A stretch of DNA of 64,000 bases. Source: Paracoccus sp. TOH. Lineage in GTDB: Bacteria > Pseudomonadota > Alphaproteobacteria > Rhodobacterales > Rhodobacteraceae. Under the pieces are notes generated by a model, which saw only the letters and a program-made list of their open reading frames with translations, made no database searches and was not told the origin of the DNA. Shown piece after piece: positions 1 to 9,278 of the stretch. Location of the stretch: assembly GCF_030388245.1 (NCBI RefSeq), contig NZ_CP098360.1, forward strand, positions 1,262,501 through 1,326,500, written 5' to 3'. The position numbers and the translations under genes are program-made. The stretch's first letter is position 1. Every line of letters begins with the position of its first letter.

Positions 1-467
1 GCGTCCTTGGTGGCCTGACGCTGGGCGTCGTTGAAATAGGCGGGCACCGTGATCACGGCCTGCGTCACCGGCTCGCCCAGATAGGATTCGGCGGTTTCCT
101 TCATCTTCTGCAGGATGAAGGCGGAAATCTGGCTGGGGGAGTATTTCTCGCCCCGCACCTCGACCCAGGCGTCGCCATTGCCGCCGTCGACGATGGTATA
201 GGGGACCAGCTTCTTGTCCTTCTCCACCTCGGCATCGGTGGTGCGGCGGCCGATCAGGCGCTTGACGGCGAAGACGGTGTTCGAGGGGTTGGTCACCGCC
301 TGGCGCTTGGCGGGCTGGCCCACCAGCCGCTCGCTGTCGGTGAAGCCGACGATCGAAGGCGTGGTGCGGGCGCCTTCCGAGTTCTCGATGACCTTGGGCT
401 GGCTGCCGTCCATGATGGCGACGCAGCTGTTGGTGGTTCCGAGGTCGATGCCGATGACTTTGGACAT
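1..467 (-). CDS. dnaK: DnaK (Hsp70) chaperone, N-terminal part, cut by window edge
   Basis: Hsp70 chaperone that binds unfolded proteins in the cytoplasm in an ATP cycle driven by DnaJ and GrpE. The reverse strand reads [21 protein letters not shown], the phosphate-1 motif of the actin-like ATPase domain, and continues through the conserved [10 protein letters not shown] segment to the window edge. About 155 of the usual ~640 residues are visible. The start is the ATG at 467, preceded by an AAGG-type ribosome site. An RpoH promoter lies about 115 bases upstream. The gene reads away from the permease at 701-1522 on the same strand, but the promoter lies between them, so it is probably its own unit (with dnaJ expected outside the window). 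Confidence 0.97.
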   Translation of the reverse strand, partial: MSKVIGIDLGTTNSCVAIMDGSQPKVIENSEGARTTPSIVGFTDSERLVGQPAKRQAVTNPSNTVFAVKRLIGRRTTDAEVEKDKKLVPYTIVDGGNGDAWVEVRGEKYSPSQISAFILQKMKETAESYLGEPVTQAVITVPAYFNDAQRQATKD

Positions 468-583
468 GCAATAACCTTTCTTGCGGCGATATTCTGGGCC
501 TTGGGTCCTCAAGCGGCCCCCGAAAACCCGATCCCTGGATTGACCGAAGGGAACCGTGTCCGGGGCCCTCCGAGCTTCATGGG

Positions 584-615
584 CCTATATAGGAAGGGGT
601 CTGGCGGGCTGCAAG
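584..615 (-). promoter_or_regulatory. RpoH (sigma-32) heat-shock promoter of dnaK
   Basis: On the minus strand a CTTG box (plus positions 612-615) is followed after 18 bases by CCTATATAGG (584-593). This matches every fixed position of the alphaproteobacterial RpoH pattern CTTG-N17/18-CYTATNTNNG. It predicts a dnaK leader of roughly 100 bases. Sequence match plus the expected target gene make this strong; no transcription start was measured. Confidence 0.8.
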
Positions 616-700
616 CTGAGCCGAGGGCAGAAAACATGCCCTTGTCGCAGGCGGAAGGGCCGGCGCTTTTGCGGCGGCGGCGGTCGGGCGGAAACCGGCC

Positions 701-1522
701 TCATCGTCCGGCCGACCAGCTGATCGACACCGCCTTGCGGGTGACGAATTCCGCCATCAACCCGATCATCAGCAGCGCCAGCGTGGCATAGACCGGGTAT
801 TCCAGCGACGAGTTGCGCGGCGAGTAGTTGATGAAGGCGAAGCCGCGGGTCTGGTCGATGATATGGAACAGCGGGTTCCAGGCGAACAGGTGCAGCATGA
901 AGGAAGGCATGGTGTTGGCGACGAACATCTTGCCCGAGAACACCATGTTGATGCGCTGGTAGAACTGCGTCAGCACCGTCGCCCCCTGCGGCCACCAGGG
1001 CCGCAGCGACAGGAAGATCAGCCCGATGCAGCAGCCCGAGAACCACGCCATCAGCAGCATGGCGTAGCAGGCCAGCGGCTTGTCGATATGCACCGGCTCG
1101 ACCAGGTAGTTATAGGCCGTCAGCACCACCAGCGCCGAGAAGGTTTGCTTGTAGAGCGAGGCCAGCGCCGCGGCCGAGATCAGCACCGCCGTGTTCATCG
1201 GCCCGTGCTTCATCATCTGGTTGCTGGGACTGCCGGCATTCGACACCGCGCCGATGGCCTGGGAATGGGCCATGAACATGAAGATGCCGGTCATGATATA
1301 GACGATGAAATCGCCGCGGATCGGCGATTTGCGCACCCCGATGATGGTGAACATCAGCCAGAAGCCGGCGATCATCGCCATGGACTGCGCCACGGTCATC
1401 ACCAGCCCGACCACGGCATTGCGCTGGCCCTTGCGCAGGTTGTTGACCGTGACGTGGTAGATCAGCGACAGCGTGGTGAACGCGGCCTCGACCATGTTGC
1501 GGTTGCGGCGCTGGGTGAACAT
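701..1522 (-). CDS. Polysaccharide-export ABC transporter permease (KpsM/RkpT-like)
   Basis: 273-residue inner-membrane protein of the ABC-2 permease family that exports capsule or O-antigen type polysaccharide. Several hydrophobic segments are visible (VVGLVMTVAQSMAMIAGFWL, FIVYIMTGIFMFM, AVLISAAALASL, LLMAWFSGCCIGLIFLSL, YATLALLMIGLMAEF). The start is ATG 1522 with GGAAAG upstream; a longer reading from 1654 would run into the cysQ leader and adds an unlikely basic tail. No ATP-binding partner is adjacent, so it either pairs with an ATPase elsewhere or is an orphan. It sits back to back with cysQ and the glycan genes, which fits a surface-polysaccharide role. Confidence 0.8.
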   Translation of the reverse strand: MFTQRRNRNMVEAAFTTLSLIYHVTVNNLRKGQRNAVVGLVMTVAQSMAMIAGFWLMFTIIGVRKSPIRGDFIVYIMTGIFMFMAHSQAIGAVSNAGSPSNQMMKHGPMNTAVLISAAALASLYKQTFSALVVLTAYNYLVEPVHIDKPLACYAMLLMAWFSGCCIGLIFLSLRPWWPQGATVLTQFYQRINMVFSGKMFVANTMPSFMLHLFAWNPLFHIIDQTRGFAFINYSPRNSSLEYPVYATLALLMIGLMAEFVTRKAVSISWSAGR

Positions 1523-1652
1523 GCTCGGCGGGGTCTTTCCGTTGCGACATGCGGGGCGCTTGCCCTGCGCGGTTCCCGGCATCATAAGGAACGGAACCGC
1601 CGGGTTCAATCGGCGCCGCAATCCCGTGGGTTCGGGATGGAAAGGAAAAACC

Positions 1653-2450
1653 ATGCAATTCGATCAATTGATCGCCGAGATGCGTCGCCTGGCCCTGCAG
1701 GCCGGGGACGAGATCATGAAGATCTATGGTGCCGAGGATTTCGAGGTGCGGGCGAAATCCGACGCCTCGCCGGTGACCGAGGCCGATGAGGCCGCCGATG
1801 CGCTGATCTCGGCCGGGCTGCGCGCCGCCTTCCCCGAGATCCCGCTGGTGACCGAGGAGCAGGCCGCCACCCATGGCCAGAGCCTCTCTACCTTCCTGAT
1901 CGTCGATCCGCTGGACGGCACCAAGGAATTCGTGCAGCGCCGCGGCGATTTCACCGTCAACATCGCCTATGTCCAGGACGGCGTGCCGCGCCTTGGCGTG
2001 GTCTATGCCCCGGCCAAGGGCCGGCTGTTCTATACCAATGCCGAGGGCGGCTCGGTCGAGGAGAAGGGCCCCTTCGGCGAAAAGCCGGGCGAGGTCACGC
2101 CCATCGGCGTCAATTCCATGCCCGACAACCGGGCGCTGATGGTCGTCGCCTCGAAATCGCATCGCGATGCGGCGACCGATGACTATATCGCCCGCTACGG
2201 GGTGCGCGACATGACCTCGGCCGGCAGCTCGCTGAAGTTCTGCCTGGTGGCGACGGGCGAGGCCGATCTTTACCCGCGCCTCGGCCGCACCATGGAATGG
2301 GACACCGCCGCCGGCGATGCCGTGCTGCGCGGCGCGGGTGGCGAGGTGGTGCGCTTCGATGACCACACGGCGCTGAAATACGGCAAGCCCGGTTTCGAGA
2401 ACCCGTTCTTCATCGCCTTCGCCCCCGGCGTGCTGCTGGTCAAGGACTGA
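1653..2450 (+). CDS. cysQ: 3'(2'),5'-bisphosphate nucleotidase CysQ
   Basis: Hydrolyses 3'-phosphoadenosine 5'-phosphate (PAP), the by-product of sulfotransfer and sulfate assimilation, to AMP. 265 residues, inositol-monophosphatase fold. Metal-binding motifs are visible: VTEEQ, DPLDGTKEF and WDTAAGDA. The start ATG 1653 follows AAAGGAAAAACC. Four bases separate its stop from kdsB, so the two are co-transcribed. Presence near a PAPS-using sulfotransferase (9275-10669) is a meaningful link, since PAP must be removed for sulfation to proceed. Confidence 0.92.
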   Translation: MQFDQLIAEMRRLALQAGDEIMKIYGAEDFEVRAKSDASPVTEADEAADALISAGLRAAFPEIPLVTEEQAATHGQSLSTFLIVDPLDGTKEFVQRRGDFTVNIAYVQDGVPRLGVVYAPAKGRLFYTNAEGGSVEEKGPFGEKPGEVTPIGVNSMPDNRALMVVASKSHRDAATDDYIARYGVRDMTSAGSSLKFCLVATGEADLYPRLGRTMEWDTAAGDAVLRGAGGEVVRFDDHTALKYGKPGFENPFFIAFAPGVLLVKD

Positions 2451-2454
2451 TCCC

Positions 2455-3255
2455 ATGTCGGTCGTCATCGTCATTCCCGCCCGCCACGCCTCGACGCGCT
2501 ATCCCGGCAAGCCGCTGGTCGAGCTGCGCGGCGCCACCGGCGAGGGGCTGAGCCTGATCCGCCGCAGCTGGGCGGCGGCGCGCGCCGTCCAGGGCATCGA
2601 CCGGGTGATCGTCGCCACCGATGACGAGCGCATCCGCGCCCATGCCGAGGGTTTCGGGGCCGAGGTCGCCATGACCTCGACCGCGGCCCGCAACGGCACC
2701 GAACGCTGCGCCGAGGCGGTGGCGAAGCTGGGCCTGACGCATGAGATCGTGGTGAACCTGCAGGGCGACGCGCCGCTGACGCCCGCCTGGTTCGTCGAGG
2801 AGCTGGTCGCCGGTCTGCGCGCCGATCCGGGCGCCGATGTGGCGACGCCGGTGCTGCGTTGCTCGGGCGCCATGCGCTCGGACCTGATCGCCGACCGGGT
2901 GGCGGGCAGGGTCGGCGGCACCACCGCGGTCTTCGGCCATGATCGGCGGGCGCTGTATTTCTCCAAGGAAGTGATCCCCTATGCCGGCGCGGATTTCGCG
3001 CCGAACCAGCCGACGCCGGTGTTTCACCATGTCGGCGTCTATGCCTATCGCCCCGAGGCGCTGGCCGAGTATCCCGGCTGGGACGAGGGACGGCTGGAGG
3101 CGCTGGAAGGTCTGGAACAGCTCCGCTTCCTTGAACGCGGCCGCCGCATCCTCTGCGTCGAGGTCGAGGCGCGGGGCCGCGAGTTCTGGGAGCTGAACAA
3201 CCCCTCGGACGTGCCCAAGCTGGAAGCGATGATGAGCCGGATGGGCCTTGCCTGA
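2455..3255 (+). CDS. kdsB: 3-deoxy-manno-octulosonate cytidylyltransferase (CMP-Kdo synthetase)
   Basis: Activates Kdo with CTP to CMP-Kdo for lipid A core or Kdo-linked capsule assembly in the cytoplasm. 266 residues, near the usual ~250. The nucleotidyltransferase N-terminus IPARHASTRYPGKPL, the VATDD motif and NLQGDAPL are intact, and the C-terminal region has LEGLEQLRFLERG as in the family. It starts four bases after cysQ. It could be the lipid A or the capsule paralogue; context with an export permease and glycosyltransferases suits either. Confidence 0.93.
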   Translation: MSVVIVIPARHASTRYPGKPLVELRGATGEGLSLIRRSWAAARAVQGIDRVIVATDDERIRAHAEGFGAEVAMTSTAARNGTERCAEAVAKLGLTHEIVVNLQGDAPLTPAWFVEELVAGLRADPGADVATPVLRCSGAMRSDLIADRVAGRVGGTTAVFGHDRRALYFSKEVIPYAGADFAPNQPTPVFHHVGVYAYRPEALAEYPGWDEGRLEALEGLEQLRFLERGRRILCVEVEARGREFWELNNPSDVPKLEAMMSRMGLA

Positions 3256-3508
3256 GGCGCGGCGGCGGAGTTTTTCCGGCAGCGCGCGGCTGTCACATTT
3301 CCGCGCAGAGGGCGTCCTATTCTGGGCGCGGGAAGAAAATTGCCTAGACCTGAAAGGGGAATAAGCAGAAAATCGCTGCAAACCGCCAAAAACTGAATCG
3401 CTTTAGTAATTTATGGAACGGCCGCGCCTGCTATGCGCTTGTTGCGGAAGCGTCGACAAAGAGGGATAAGCACCCTGCAGGAGGCGCAGAAATCAGGAGA
3501 CATGATTC
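3256..3508 (+). promoter_or_regulatory. Intergenic region before galU with candidate promoter
   Basis: 253 bases without a gene, clearly more AT-rich than its surroundings between 3330 and 3420. The best promoter-like pair is TTGCGG at 3442-3447 and GATAAG at 3465-3470 with a 17-base spacer. The ribosome site CAGGAG sits at about 3493-3498 in front of the galU ATG. No terminator with a T-run was found after kdsB, so readthrough from cysQ-kdsB is possible. The promoter is a pattern match only. Confidence 0.3.
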
Positions 3509-4399
3509 ATGAATCGCAAAGTCACCAAGGCCATCTTCCCCGTAGCTGGCCTCGGCACCCGCTTTCTTCCCGCCACGAAAAGTATTCCCAAGGAAATCAT
3601 GACCTTGGTGGATCGGCCGCTGATCCAATACGCCATCGACGAGGCGCGTGCGGCGGGTATCGAGGAATTCATCTTCGTCACTTCGCGCGGCAAGGGGGCG
3701 CTCGAGGATTATTTCGACCATGCCCACGAGCTCGAATCGAGCCTGAAGAAATCCGGCAAGAACGAGCTTCTGGACGTGCTGCGCGGCACCAACATGGATT
3801 CGGGCGCCATCGCCTATGTGCGTCAGCACAAGGCCCTGGGGCTTGGCCACGCGGTCTGGTGCGCCCGCCGGCTGCTGGGCAACGAGCCCGTCGCGGTGAT
3901 CCTGACCGACGACGTGATCATGGGCGAGCCGCCCTGCCTGCAACAGATGGTCGAGGCCTACAAGGAAACCGGCGGCACCATGGTCGCGACCATGGAAGTG
4001 CCGACCGAGAAGACCAAGGCTTACGGCGTGCTCGACGTGGCCGAGGACATGGGCGCCATCGTCCGCGCCAAGGGCATGGTCGAGAAACCCAAGGAAAACC
4101 CGCCCTCGAACCTTGCCGTGATCGGCCGCTATATCCTGGCGCCGACCGTCATGGACAACCTCAACAAGCTCAAGCAGGGCGCCGGCGGCGAGATCCAGCT
4201 GACCGACGCCATCGCCGACGAGATCGAGGAAGGCCGCGACGTCTATGGCCTGCGCTTCCGCGGCCAGCGTTTCGACTGCGGCTCCAAGGCCGGTTTCCTG
4301 CAGGCGACCGTGGCCTTCGGCCTGGCGCGCGACGATCTCAAGGACGAGTTCGCGGATTACCTCTCCGACGTCATGGCGATGCGGAAGGCTGCGGAATAA
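3509..4399 (+). CDS. galU: UTP-glucose-1-phosphate uridylyltransferase
   Basis: Makes UDP-glucose from UTP and glucose-1-P, the entry point for UDP-galactose, UDP-glucuronate and glucosyl transfer. 296 residues, full length. The GalU signatures are present: FPVAGLGTRFLPATKSIPKE near residue 10, the LTDD site (VAVILTDDV), and VEKPKENPPSNLAVIGRY. Good ribosome site (AGGAG). galE follows after three bases, so the pair supplies UDP-Glc and UDP-Gal to the glycosyltransferases downstream. Confidence 0.96.
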   Translation: MNRKVTKAIFPVAGLGTRFLPATKSIPKEIMTLVDRPLIQYAIDEARAAGIEEFIFVTSRGKGALEDYFDHAHELESSLKKSGKNELLDVLRGTNMDSGAIAYVRQHKALGLGHAVWCARRLLGNEPVAVILTDDVIMGEPPCLQQMVEAYKETGGTMVATMEVPTEKTKAYGVLDVAEDMGAIVRAKGMVEKPKENPPSNLAVIGRYILAPTVMDNLNKLKQGAGGEIQLTDAIADEIEEGRDVYGLRFRGQRFDCGSKAGFLQATVAFGLARDDLKDEFADYLSDVMAMRKAAE

Positions 4400-4402
4400 G
4401 GC

Positions 4403-5401
4403 ATGGGCGACACGGTTCTGGTCACCGGCGGCGCGGGCTATATCGGCTCGCACGCCTGCAAGGCCTTGCGCGACGCGGGTTTCGTCCCCGTCACCTACGA
4501 CAACCTCTGCACCGGCTGGCAGGAAGCGGTGAAGTTCGGCCCCTTCGAGCAGGGCGATCTGATGGATCGCGCCCGGCTGGATCAGGTCCTTGCCGCCCAC
4601 AAGCCCGTCGCCGTGATGCATTTCGCGGCGCTGAGCCAGGTCGGCGAGGCCATGCGCGAGCCCGGGAAGTACTGGCGCGGCAATGTCGGCGCCTCGCTCA
4701 ACCTGATCGAGGCGACGCTGGCGGCGGGGGTGCGCAACTTCGTCTTCAGCTCGACCTGCGCCACCTATGGCGACCATGACGGCGTGGTGCTGGACGAGGG
4801 TACCGCCCAGACGCCGCTGAACGCCTATGGCGCCAGCAAGCGCGCGATCGAGGACATGCTGAAGGATTTCGGCGCCTCGGACGGGTTGCGTTCGGTGATC
4901 TTCCGCTATTTCAACGTGGCCGGCGCCGACCCCGAGGCCGAGGTGGGCGAGTTCCACCAGCCCGAGACGCATCTGATCCCGCTGATCTTGGATGCCATCG
5001 ACGGCAAGCGCGCGGCGTTGACCATTCACGGCACCGATTACCCGACGCCGGACGGCACCTGCATCCGCGACTATGTGCATGTGATGGACCTGGTGGACGC
5101 GCATGTGCTGGGGCTGAAATACCTGCTGGACGGCAAGGTGGCGACGGGCGGGCAGGAGGTGTTCTGCCTGGGCACCGGCAACGGCTTCTCGGTGCGTGAG
5201 GTGATCGACCATTCCCGGCATGTCACCAACCGCCCGGTGCCGCTGACCGAGGGGCCGCGCCGCGGCGGCGATGCGGTCAAGCTGGTCTCGGGCAGCGAAA
5301 AGGCGGTCTCGGTGCTGGGCTGGGATCCGGCGCGCTCGACCCTGCCGCAGATGATCGGCGACGCCTGGCGCTGGCACCAGAACGGCGGTTACGCCCGGTG
5401 A
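4403..5401 (+). CDS. galE: UDP-glucose 4-epimerase
   Basis: Interconverts UDP-glucose and UDP-galactose with bound NAD. 332 residues. Rossmann motif VTGGAGYIGSHACKAL at residues 6-21, the SSTCATYG serine/threonine site and the catalytic YGASK (Tyr-x-x-x-Lys) are intact, with FRYFNVAGADP downstream. Its stop codon overlaps the GTG start of the next glycosyltransferase (GTGA at 5398-5401), which shows translational coupling to glycan assembly genes. Confidence 0.96.
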   Translation: MGDTVLVTGGAGYIGSHACKALRDAGFVPVTYDNLCTGWQEAVKFGPFEQGDLMDRARLDQVLAAHKPVAVMHFAALSQVGEAMREPGKYWRGNVGASLNLIEATLAAGVRNFVFSSTCATYGDHDGVVLDEGTAQTPLNAYGASKRAIEDMLKDFGASDGLRSVIFRYFNVAGADPEAEVGEFHQPETHLIPLILDAIDGKRAALTIHGTDYPTPDGTCIRDYVHVMDLVDAHVLGLKYLLDGKVATGGQEVFCLGTGNGFSVREVIDHSRHVTNRPVPLTEGPRRGGDAVKLVSGSEKAVSVLGWDPARSTLPQMIGDAWRWHQNGGYAR

Positions 5402-6435
5402 ACCGCCCCGGCCGGCCCGTTCTGCTGCGGCGGGCGTGGTCGGCCGGGCGGCTGCGCTGGAAACGCCGCAAGCTGATCTGGCGTGCGATCCGGGCGGGGC
5501 GCGTGCTGACCCCCGTGGCGGACCGGACCGCGGCGATCCGGCCGGGCGACATCCTGCTGTTCACCACGCTGCGCAACGAGATGCAGCGCCTGCCCGAATT
5601 TCTTGCGCATTACCGGCAACTGGGCGTGCGGCACGTCTTGGCGGTGGACAATGCCAGCACCGATGGCAGCGCCGAGTTCCTGCGCGCCCAGCCCGACGTC
5701 TCGCTGTGGAGCACCCCCGCCAGCTATCGCGAGGCGCGCTTCGGCCTGGACTGGATGGGGATGCTGCTGCTGCGCCACGGCCATGGCCATTGGTGCGTCT
5801 GCGCCGATGCCGACGAGCTGCTGGTCTATCCGCATTGCGACAGCCACGACCTGCGGGCCCTGACCGCGCATCTGGACGCGCGGGGCATTCCCGGCATGGG
5901 GGCGCTGATGCTGGACCTGTATCCGCGAGGGCCGCTCGACCAACCTTCGGGCGGGGGCAGCGTCACCGAGGAGCTGCCCTTCTTTGATGCCGGCCCCTAT
6001 CCCTGCCAGGTGATGCAGCCGCGCCGCAACCGCTGGGTGCAGGGCGGCGTGCGCCAGCGGGTGTTCTTCGCCGATCGGCCGCAGCGGGCGCCGACGCTGA
6101 ACAAGCTGCCGCTGATCCGCTGGCACTGGCGCTATGCCTATGTGAACTCGACCCATTCCATGCTGCCGCCGCGCCTGAACGACCTTTACGACGGGCCGGG
6201 CGATCCGCGGCTGTCGGGGGTGCTGCTGCACAGCAAGTTCCTGCCCGGCATCGTCGAGCGCTCGCGCGAGGAACTGGGCCGCCGGCAGCATTTCGCCGAT
6301 CCGGACGCCTATGCCGGCTATCACCGGGCGCTGACCGAGGCGCCGGTGCTGTGGCATCCCGGCTCGTTGCGCTATCGCGATTGGCGGCAATTGGCCGAAC
6401 TGGGGCTGATGGGCGGGACCGGCTGGACCGATTGA
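5398..6435 (+). CDS. Glycosyltransferase, family 2-like (Glyco_tranf_2_4 type)
   Basis: Predicted cytoplasmic glycosyltransferase, 345 residues, GTG start overlapping galE. After a basic N-terminus (RRAWSAGRLRWKRRKLIWR) the fold begins with DILLFTTLRNEMQRLPEFLAHY, then LAVDNASTDGSAEFL, and a DxD-type metal site CADADELLVYPH near residues 136-147. These are hallmarks of GT-A enzymes annotated as family 2 or DUF23/GT92-like. Donor and acceptor cannot be read from sequence; UDP-galactose is a reasonable guess from galU-galE. The next gene is a close paralogue with the same length and motif order, so the pair arose by tandem duplication. Confidence 0.85.
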   Translation: MNRPGRPVLLRRAWSAGRLRWKRRKLIWRAIRAGRVLTPVADRTAAIRPGDILLFTTLRNEMQRLPEFLAHYRQLGVRHVLAVDNASTDGSAEFLRAQPDVSLWSTPASYREARFGLDWMGMLLLRHGHGHWCVCADADELLVYPHCDSHDLRALTAHLDARGIPGMGALMLDLYPRGPLDQPSGGGSVTEELPFFDAGPYPCQVMQPRRNRWVQGGVRQRVFFADRPQRAPTLNKLPLIRWHWRYAYVNSTHSMLPPRLNDLYDGPGDPRLSGVLLHSKFLPGIVERSREELGRRQHFADPDAYAGYHRALTEAPVLWHPGSLRYRDWRQLAELGLMGGTGWTD

Positions 6436-6543
6436 CCGCCCGCGCCCGGTACGAGGATGAAACCGCTTGCGAAAAACCGCGCCACGAAGCATGTCCCCTA
6501 GCATGAGCCGAGACGGTCACATTCAACCCAAGGATGGCATGCG

Positions 6544-7572
6544 GTGCCCAGGCTGACGCGCTGGCCGATCTGGAAGCGCCTGCGTCGGCGGACCCGGCGG
6601 CAATGGCTGATCGGGCGGGCCCTGAACCGCGCCCGCGCCCTGCGGCCGGTGCAGAACCGCACCGATGCCATCCGGCCCGGCGACATCCTGGTCTTTGTCA
6701 CCCTGCGCAACGAGCTGATCCGGCTGCCCTGGTTCTTCGACCATTACCGCAAGCTGGGGGTGCAGCATTTCCTGGTGGTGGACAATGCCAGCGCCGACGG
6801 CAGCGCGGAATGGCTGGCCGGCCAGCTCGACGTCTCGTTGTGGCGGACCGAGGCGAGCTACAAGGAATCGCGTTTCGGCATGGACTGGCTGAACGCGCTG
6901 TTGCGGCGCTATGGCAGCGGGCATTGGTGCCTGACCGTCGATCCCGACGAGTTCCTGATCTATCCGCATCACGACACCCGGCCCCTGCAGGCGCTGACCG
7001 ATTGGCTGGACGCGGGCGGGATCCGGTCCTTTTCGGCCATGCTGCTGGACATGTATCCCAAGGGCTCGCTGGTCTCGCAGCCTTATCGCGCCGGGCAGGA
7101 TCCGTTCGAGATCGCGCGCTGGTTCGATCCGGCGAATTACACGATCCGCAAGAACTGGGAATATGGCAACCTGTGGATCCAGGGCGGGCCGCGCGGCCGG
7201 GCCTTCTTTGCCGACGATCCCGGCAATGGTCCGGCGCTGAACAAGATCCCGCTGGTGCGGTGGGAGCGGTCCTATGCCTATGTCAGCTCGACCCACATGC
7301 TGCTGCCGCGTTCGCTGAACATCGTCTATGACGAGCATGGCGGCGAAAAGGCCTCGGGCTGCCTGCTGCATGCCAAGTTCCTGTCCACGTTCGTCGAGAA
7401 ATCCGCCGAGGAGCTGACCCGGCGGCAGCATTACGCCGACAGCCAGGAATACATGGCCTATCATTCGGGCCTGCAGGACGATCCGGACTTCTGGTGCGAG
7501 CAGTCCTGCGAGCTGCAGGACTGGCGCCAGCTCGAGGATCTGGGCCTGATCTCCAAGGGGCACTGGGCATGA
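6544..7572 (+). CDS. Glycosyltransferase, paralogue of the preceding gene
   Basis: 342 residues, GTG start at 6544. It aligns along its whole length with the gene at 5398-6435: DILVFVTLRNELIRLPWFFD, LVVDNASADGSAEWL, the metal site TVDPDEFLIYPHHD, SYAYVSSTHMLLP and RRQHYADSQEYMAYH each have a counterpart there. The 108-base gap upstream has no terminator. Its stop overlaps the ATG of the next gene (ATGA at 7569-7572). Two adjacent, non-identical copies suggest two different linkages of the same glycan. Confidence 0.85.
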   Translation: MPRLTRWPIWKRLRRRTRRQWLIGRALNRARALRPVQNRTDAIRPGDILVFVTLRNELIRLPWFFDHYRKLGVQHFLVVDNASADGSAEWLAGQLDVSLWRTEASYKESRFGMDWLNALLRRYGSGHWCLTVDPDEFLIYPHHDTRPLQALTDWLDAGGIRSFSAMLLDMYPKGSLVSQPYRAGQDPFEIARWFDPANYTIRKNWEYGNLWIQGGPRGRAFFADDPGNGPALNKIPLVRWERSYAYVSSTHMLLPRSLNIVYDEHGGEKASGCLLHAKFLSTFVEKSAEELTRRQHYADSQEYMAYHSGLQDDPDFWCEQSCELQDWRQLEDLGLISKGHWA

Positions 7573-9278
7573 GCGGCGGGGGCGAGATCCGGCTGGGCGT
7601 GATCATGCTCTGTCACGACGAATTGCCGACCGCCGCCCGCATGGCGCGGGTCTGGGCCGAGGGCGGCGCCTCGGTGGCGGTGCATGTCGATGCCAAGGCG
7701 CCGGCCGCCGGGATGGCGGCGATGCGCGGCGCTCTGGCGGATCTGCCGCAGGTGCTGTTCAGCCCCCGGCATTCCTGCGAATGGGGCATGTTCAGCCTGG
7801 TGCAGGCCACTCAGGATGCGGCGGCGCTGCTGCTTGACCGCTTCGAGGACCTGACGCATGTGATGGTGGTCTCGGGCTCCTGCCTGCCCTTGCGGCCGGT
7901 GCAGGATCTGCGCGCCTTCCTGGCCCTGCATCCCCGGCGCGACTTCATCGAAAGCGTGACCGCGGCGGATGTCGGCTGGACCGTGGGCGGGCTGAACGAG
8001 GAACGCTTCACCCTGCACTTTCCCTTCTCGTGGCGGCGCCGGCGCAAGCTGTTCGACCGCTATGTCGCGTTGCAGCGCCGGCTGCGCTACAAGCGCCGCA
8101 TCCCGCAGGGCCTGGTGCCGCATCTGGGCTCGCAATGGTGGTGCCTGACGCGGCCGACCCTGCGCGCCATCCTGGCCGATCCGCGCCGGGCCGAGTTCGA
8201 CCGCTATTTCCGCCGGGTCTGGATCCCCGACGAGAGCTATTTCCAGAGCCTGGCCCGCCGGCATTCGCGCAATATCGAAAGCCGTTCGCTGACGCTGGCC
8301 AAGTTCGACGGGCAGGGCAAGCCCTATATCTTCTACGACGACCATCTGGGGATGCTGGAACAATCGCGCTGCTTCGTGGCGCGCAAGATCTGGCGCCGCG
8401 CCCATCGGCTTTACGCGCATTTCCCGCATGGCGATACGGCCCGTCCCTCGGCCGACGAGCCGCGGCCCGAACGGCTGGACCGGATGATCAGCCAGGCCGT
8501 GGCGCGGTGCAGCCTGGGCCGGCCGGGGCTTTACATGCAGAGCCGCTTTCCGCTGAAGGACCGCGAGAACGGCAAGACCTCGGCGGCCTATGGCGTATTG
8601 CAGGGCTTCAGCGACCTGTTCCCCGATTTCGAGCCCTGGCTCTCCAGCCGCGTCGATGCCGATGTGCATGGCCACCTGTTCGCGGTCCACGGCGCCGAAT
8701 TCGCCGGCCGCTCGCCGATCGGGCCGGGGGGGCTGTCGGACAGCGCCGCGCTGCGCGACCTGGACCAGCGCGGTTTCGTCGCCAATCTGATCCGCGTCAC
8801 CCAGCGGATGCAGGTCTGGCAATTCAGTCCGCGCGACGGGCAAGAGATGAACTGGTTCACCGCCACCGACCCCAATGCGCGGATCTTCGTCATCACCGGC
8901 GCCTGGGCGGTGCCGCTGCTGCATTCCGATATGCCCTTCGACGATATCCGCCGCGTCGCCGCCATCCTGCAGCGCACCGAGCTGGCGCAGATGGAGGTGC
9001 TGAACTCGGTCTGGCTCAAGGCGCAGACGCAGGTCTGGACCCTGGGCGACTTCTGCGCCCGGCCCGCCGACGCCCTGCGCGGCGTGCTGCGCCAGCTGGG
9101 CGGCGATCCCGAAGCGGCGACCAACCTGCCGCCCATGCGCGACGTCGCCGGCATGGGCCGCTTTCTGCAAAGGCTGCGCAATGCCGGCTTGCGGCCGCAG
9201 CTGATGGGGGAATTCCCCGCCACCGACATTTCGCCCGCGCCTTCCACACCCGTCCCTGAAGAAAGTTCCGCGCCATGA
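7569..9278 (+). CDS. GT14-like glycosyltransferase with extra C-terminal domain
   Basis: 569 residues, ATG 7569 overlapping the previous stop. The first ~300 residues resemble the core-2/I-branching beta-1,6-N-acetylglucosaminyltransferase family: GVIMLCHDE start, AVHVDAKAP, the VVSGSCLPLRPV segment, LGSQWWCLTR and WIPDESYFQSL are the expected order. From about residue 330 a second region (SRFPLKDRENGKTSAAYG onward) is not part of GT14; I believe it corresponds to a DUF5928-type extension, recalled rather than searched, with STIK-like PAPS features not evident. The gene overlaps the sulfotransferase start by four bases. Likely adds a branching sugar. Confidence 0.82.
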   Translation: MSGGGEIRLGVIMLCHDELPTAARMARVWAEGGASVAVHVDAKAPAAGMAAMRGALADLPQVLFSPRHSCEWGMFSLVQATQDAAALLLDRFEDLTHVMVVSGSCLPLRPVQDLRAFLALHPRRDFIESVTAADVGWTVGGLNEERFTLHFPFSWRRRRKLFDRYVALQRRLRYKRRIPQGLVPHLGSQWWCLTRPTLRAILADPRRAEFDRYFRRVWIPDESYFQSLARRHSRNIESRSLTLAKFDGQGKPYIFYDDHLGMLEQSRCFVARKIWRRAHRLYAHFPHGDTARPSADEPRPERLDRMISQAVARCSLGRPGLYMQSRFPLKDRENGKTSAAYGVLQGFSDLFPDFEPWLSSRVDADVHGHLFAVHGAEFAGRSPIGPGGLSDSAALRDLDQRGFVANLIRVTQRMQVWQFSPRDGQEMNWFTATDPNARIFVITGAWAVPLLHSDMPFDDIRRVAAILQRTELAQMEVLNSVWLKAQTQVWTLGDFCARPADALRGVLRQLGGDPEAATNLPPMRDVAGMGRFLQRLRNAGLRPQLMGEFPATDISPAPSTPVPEESSAP

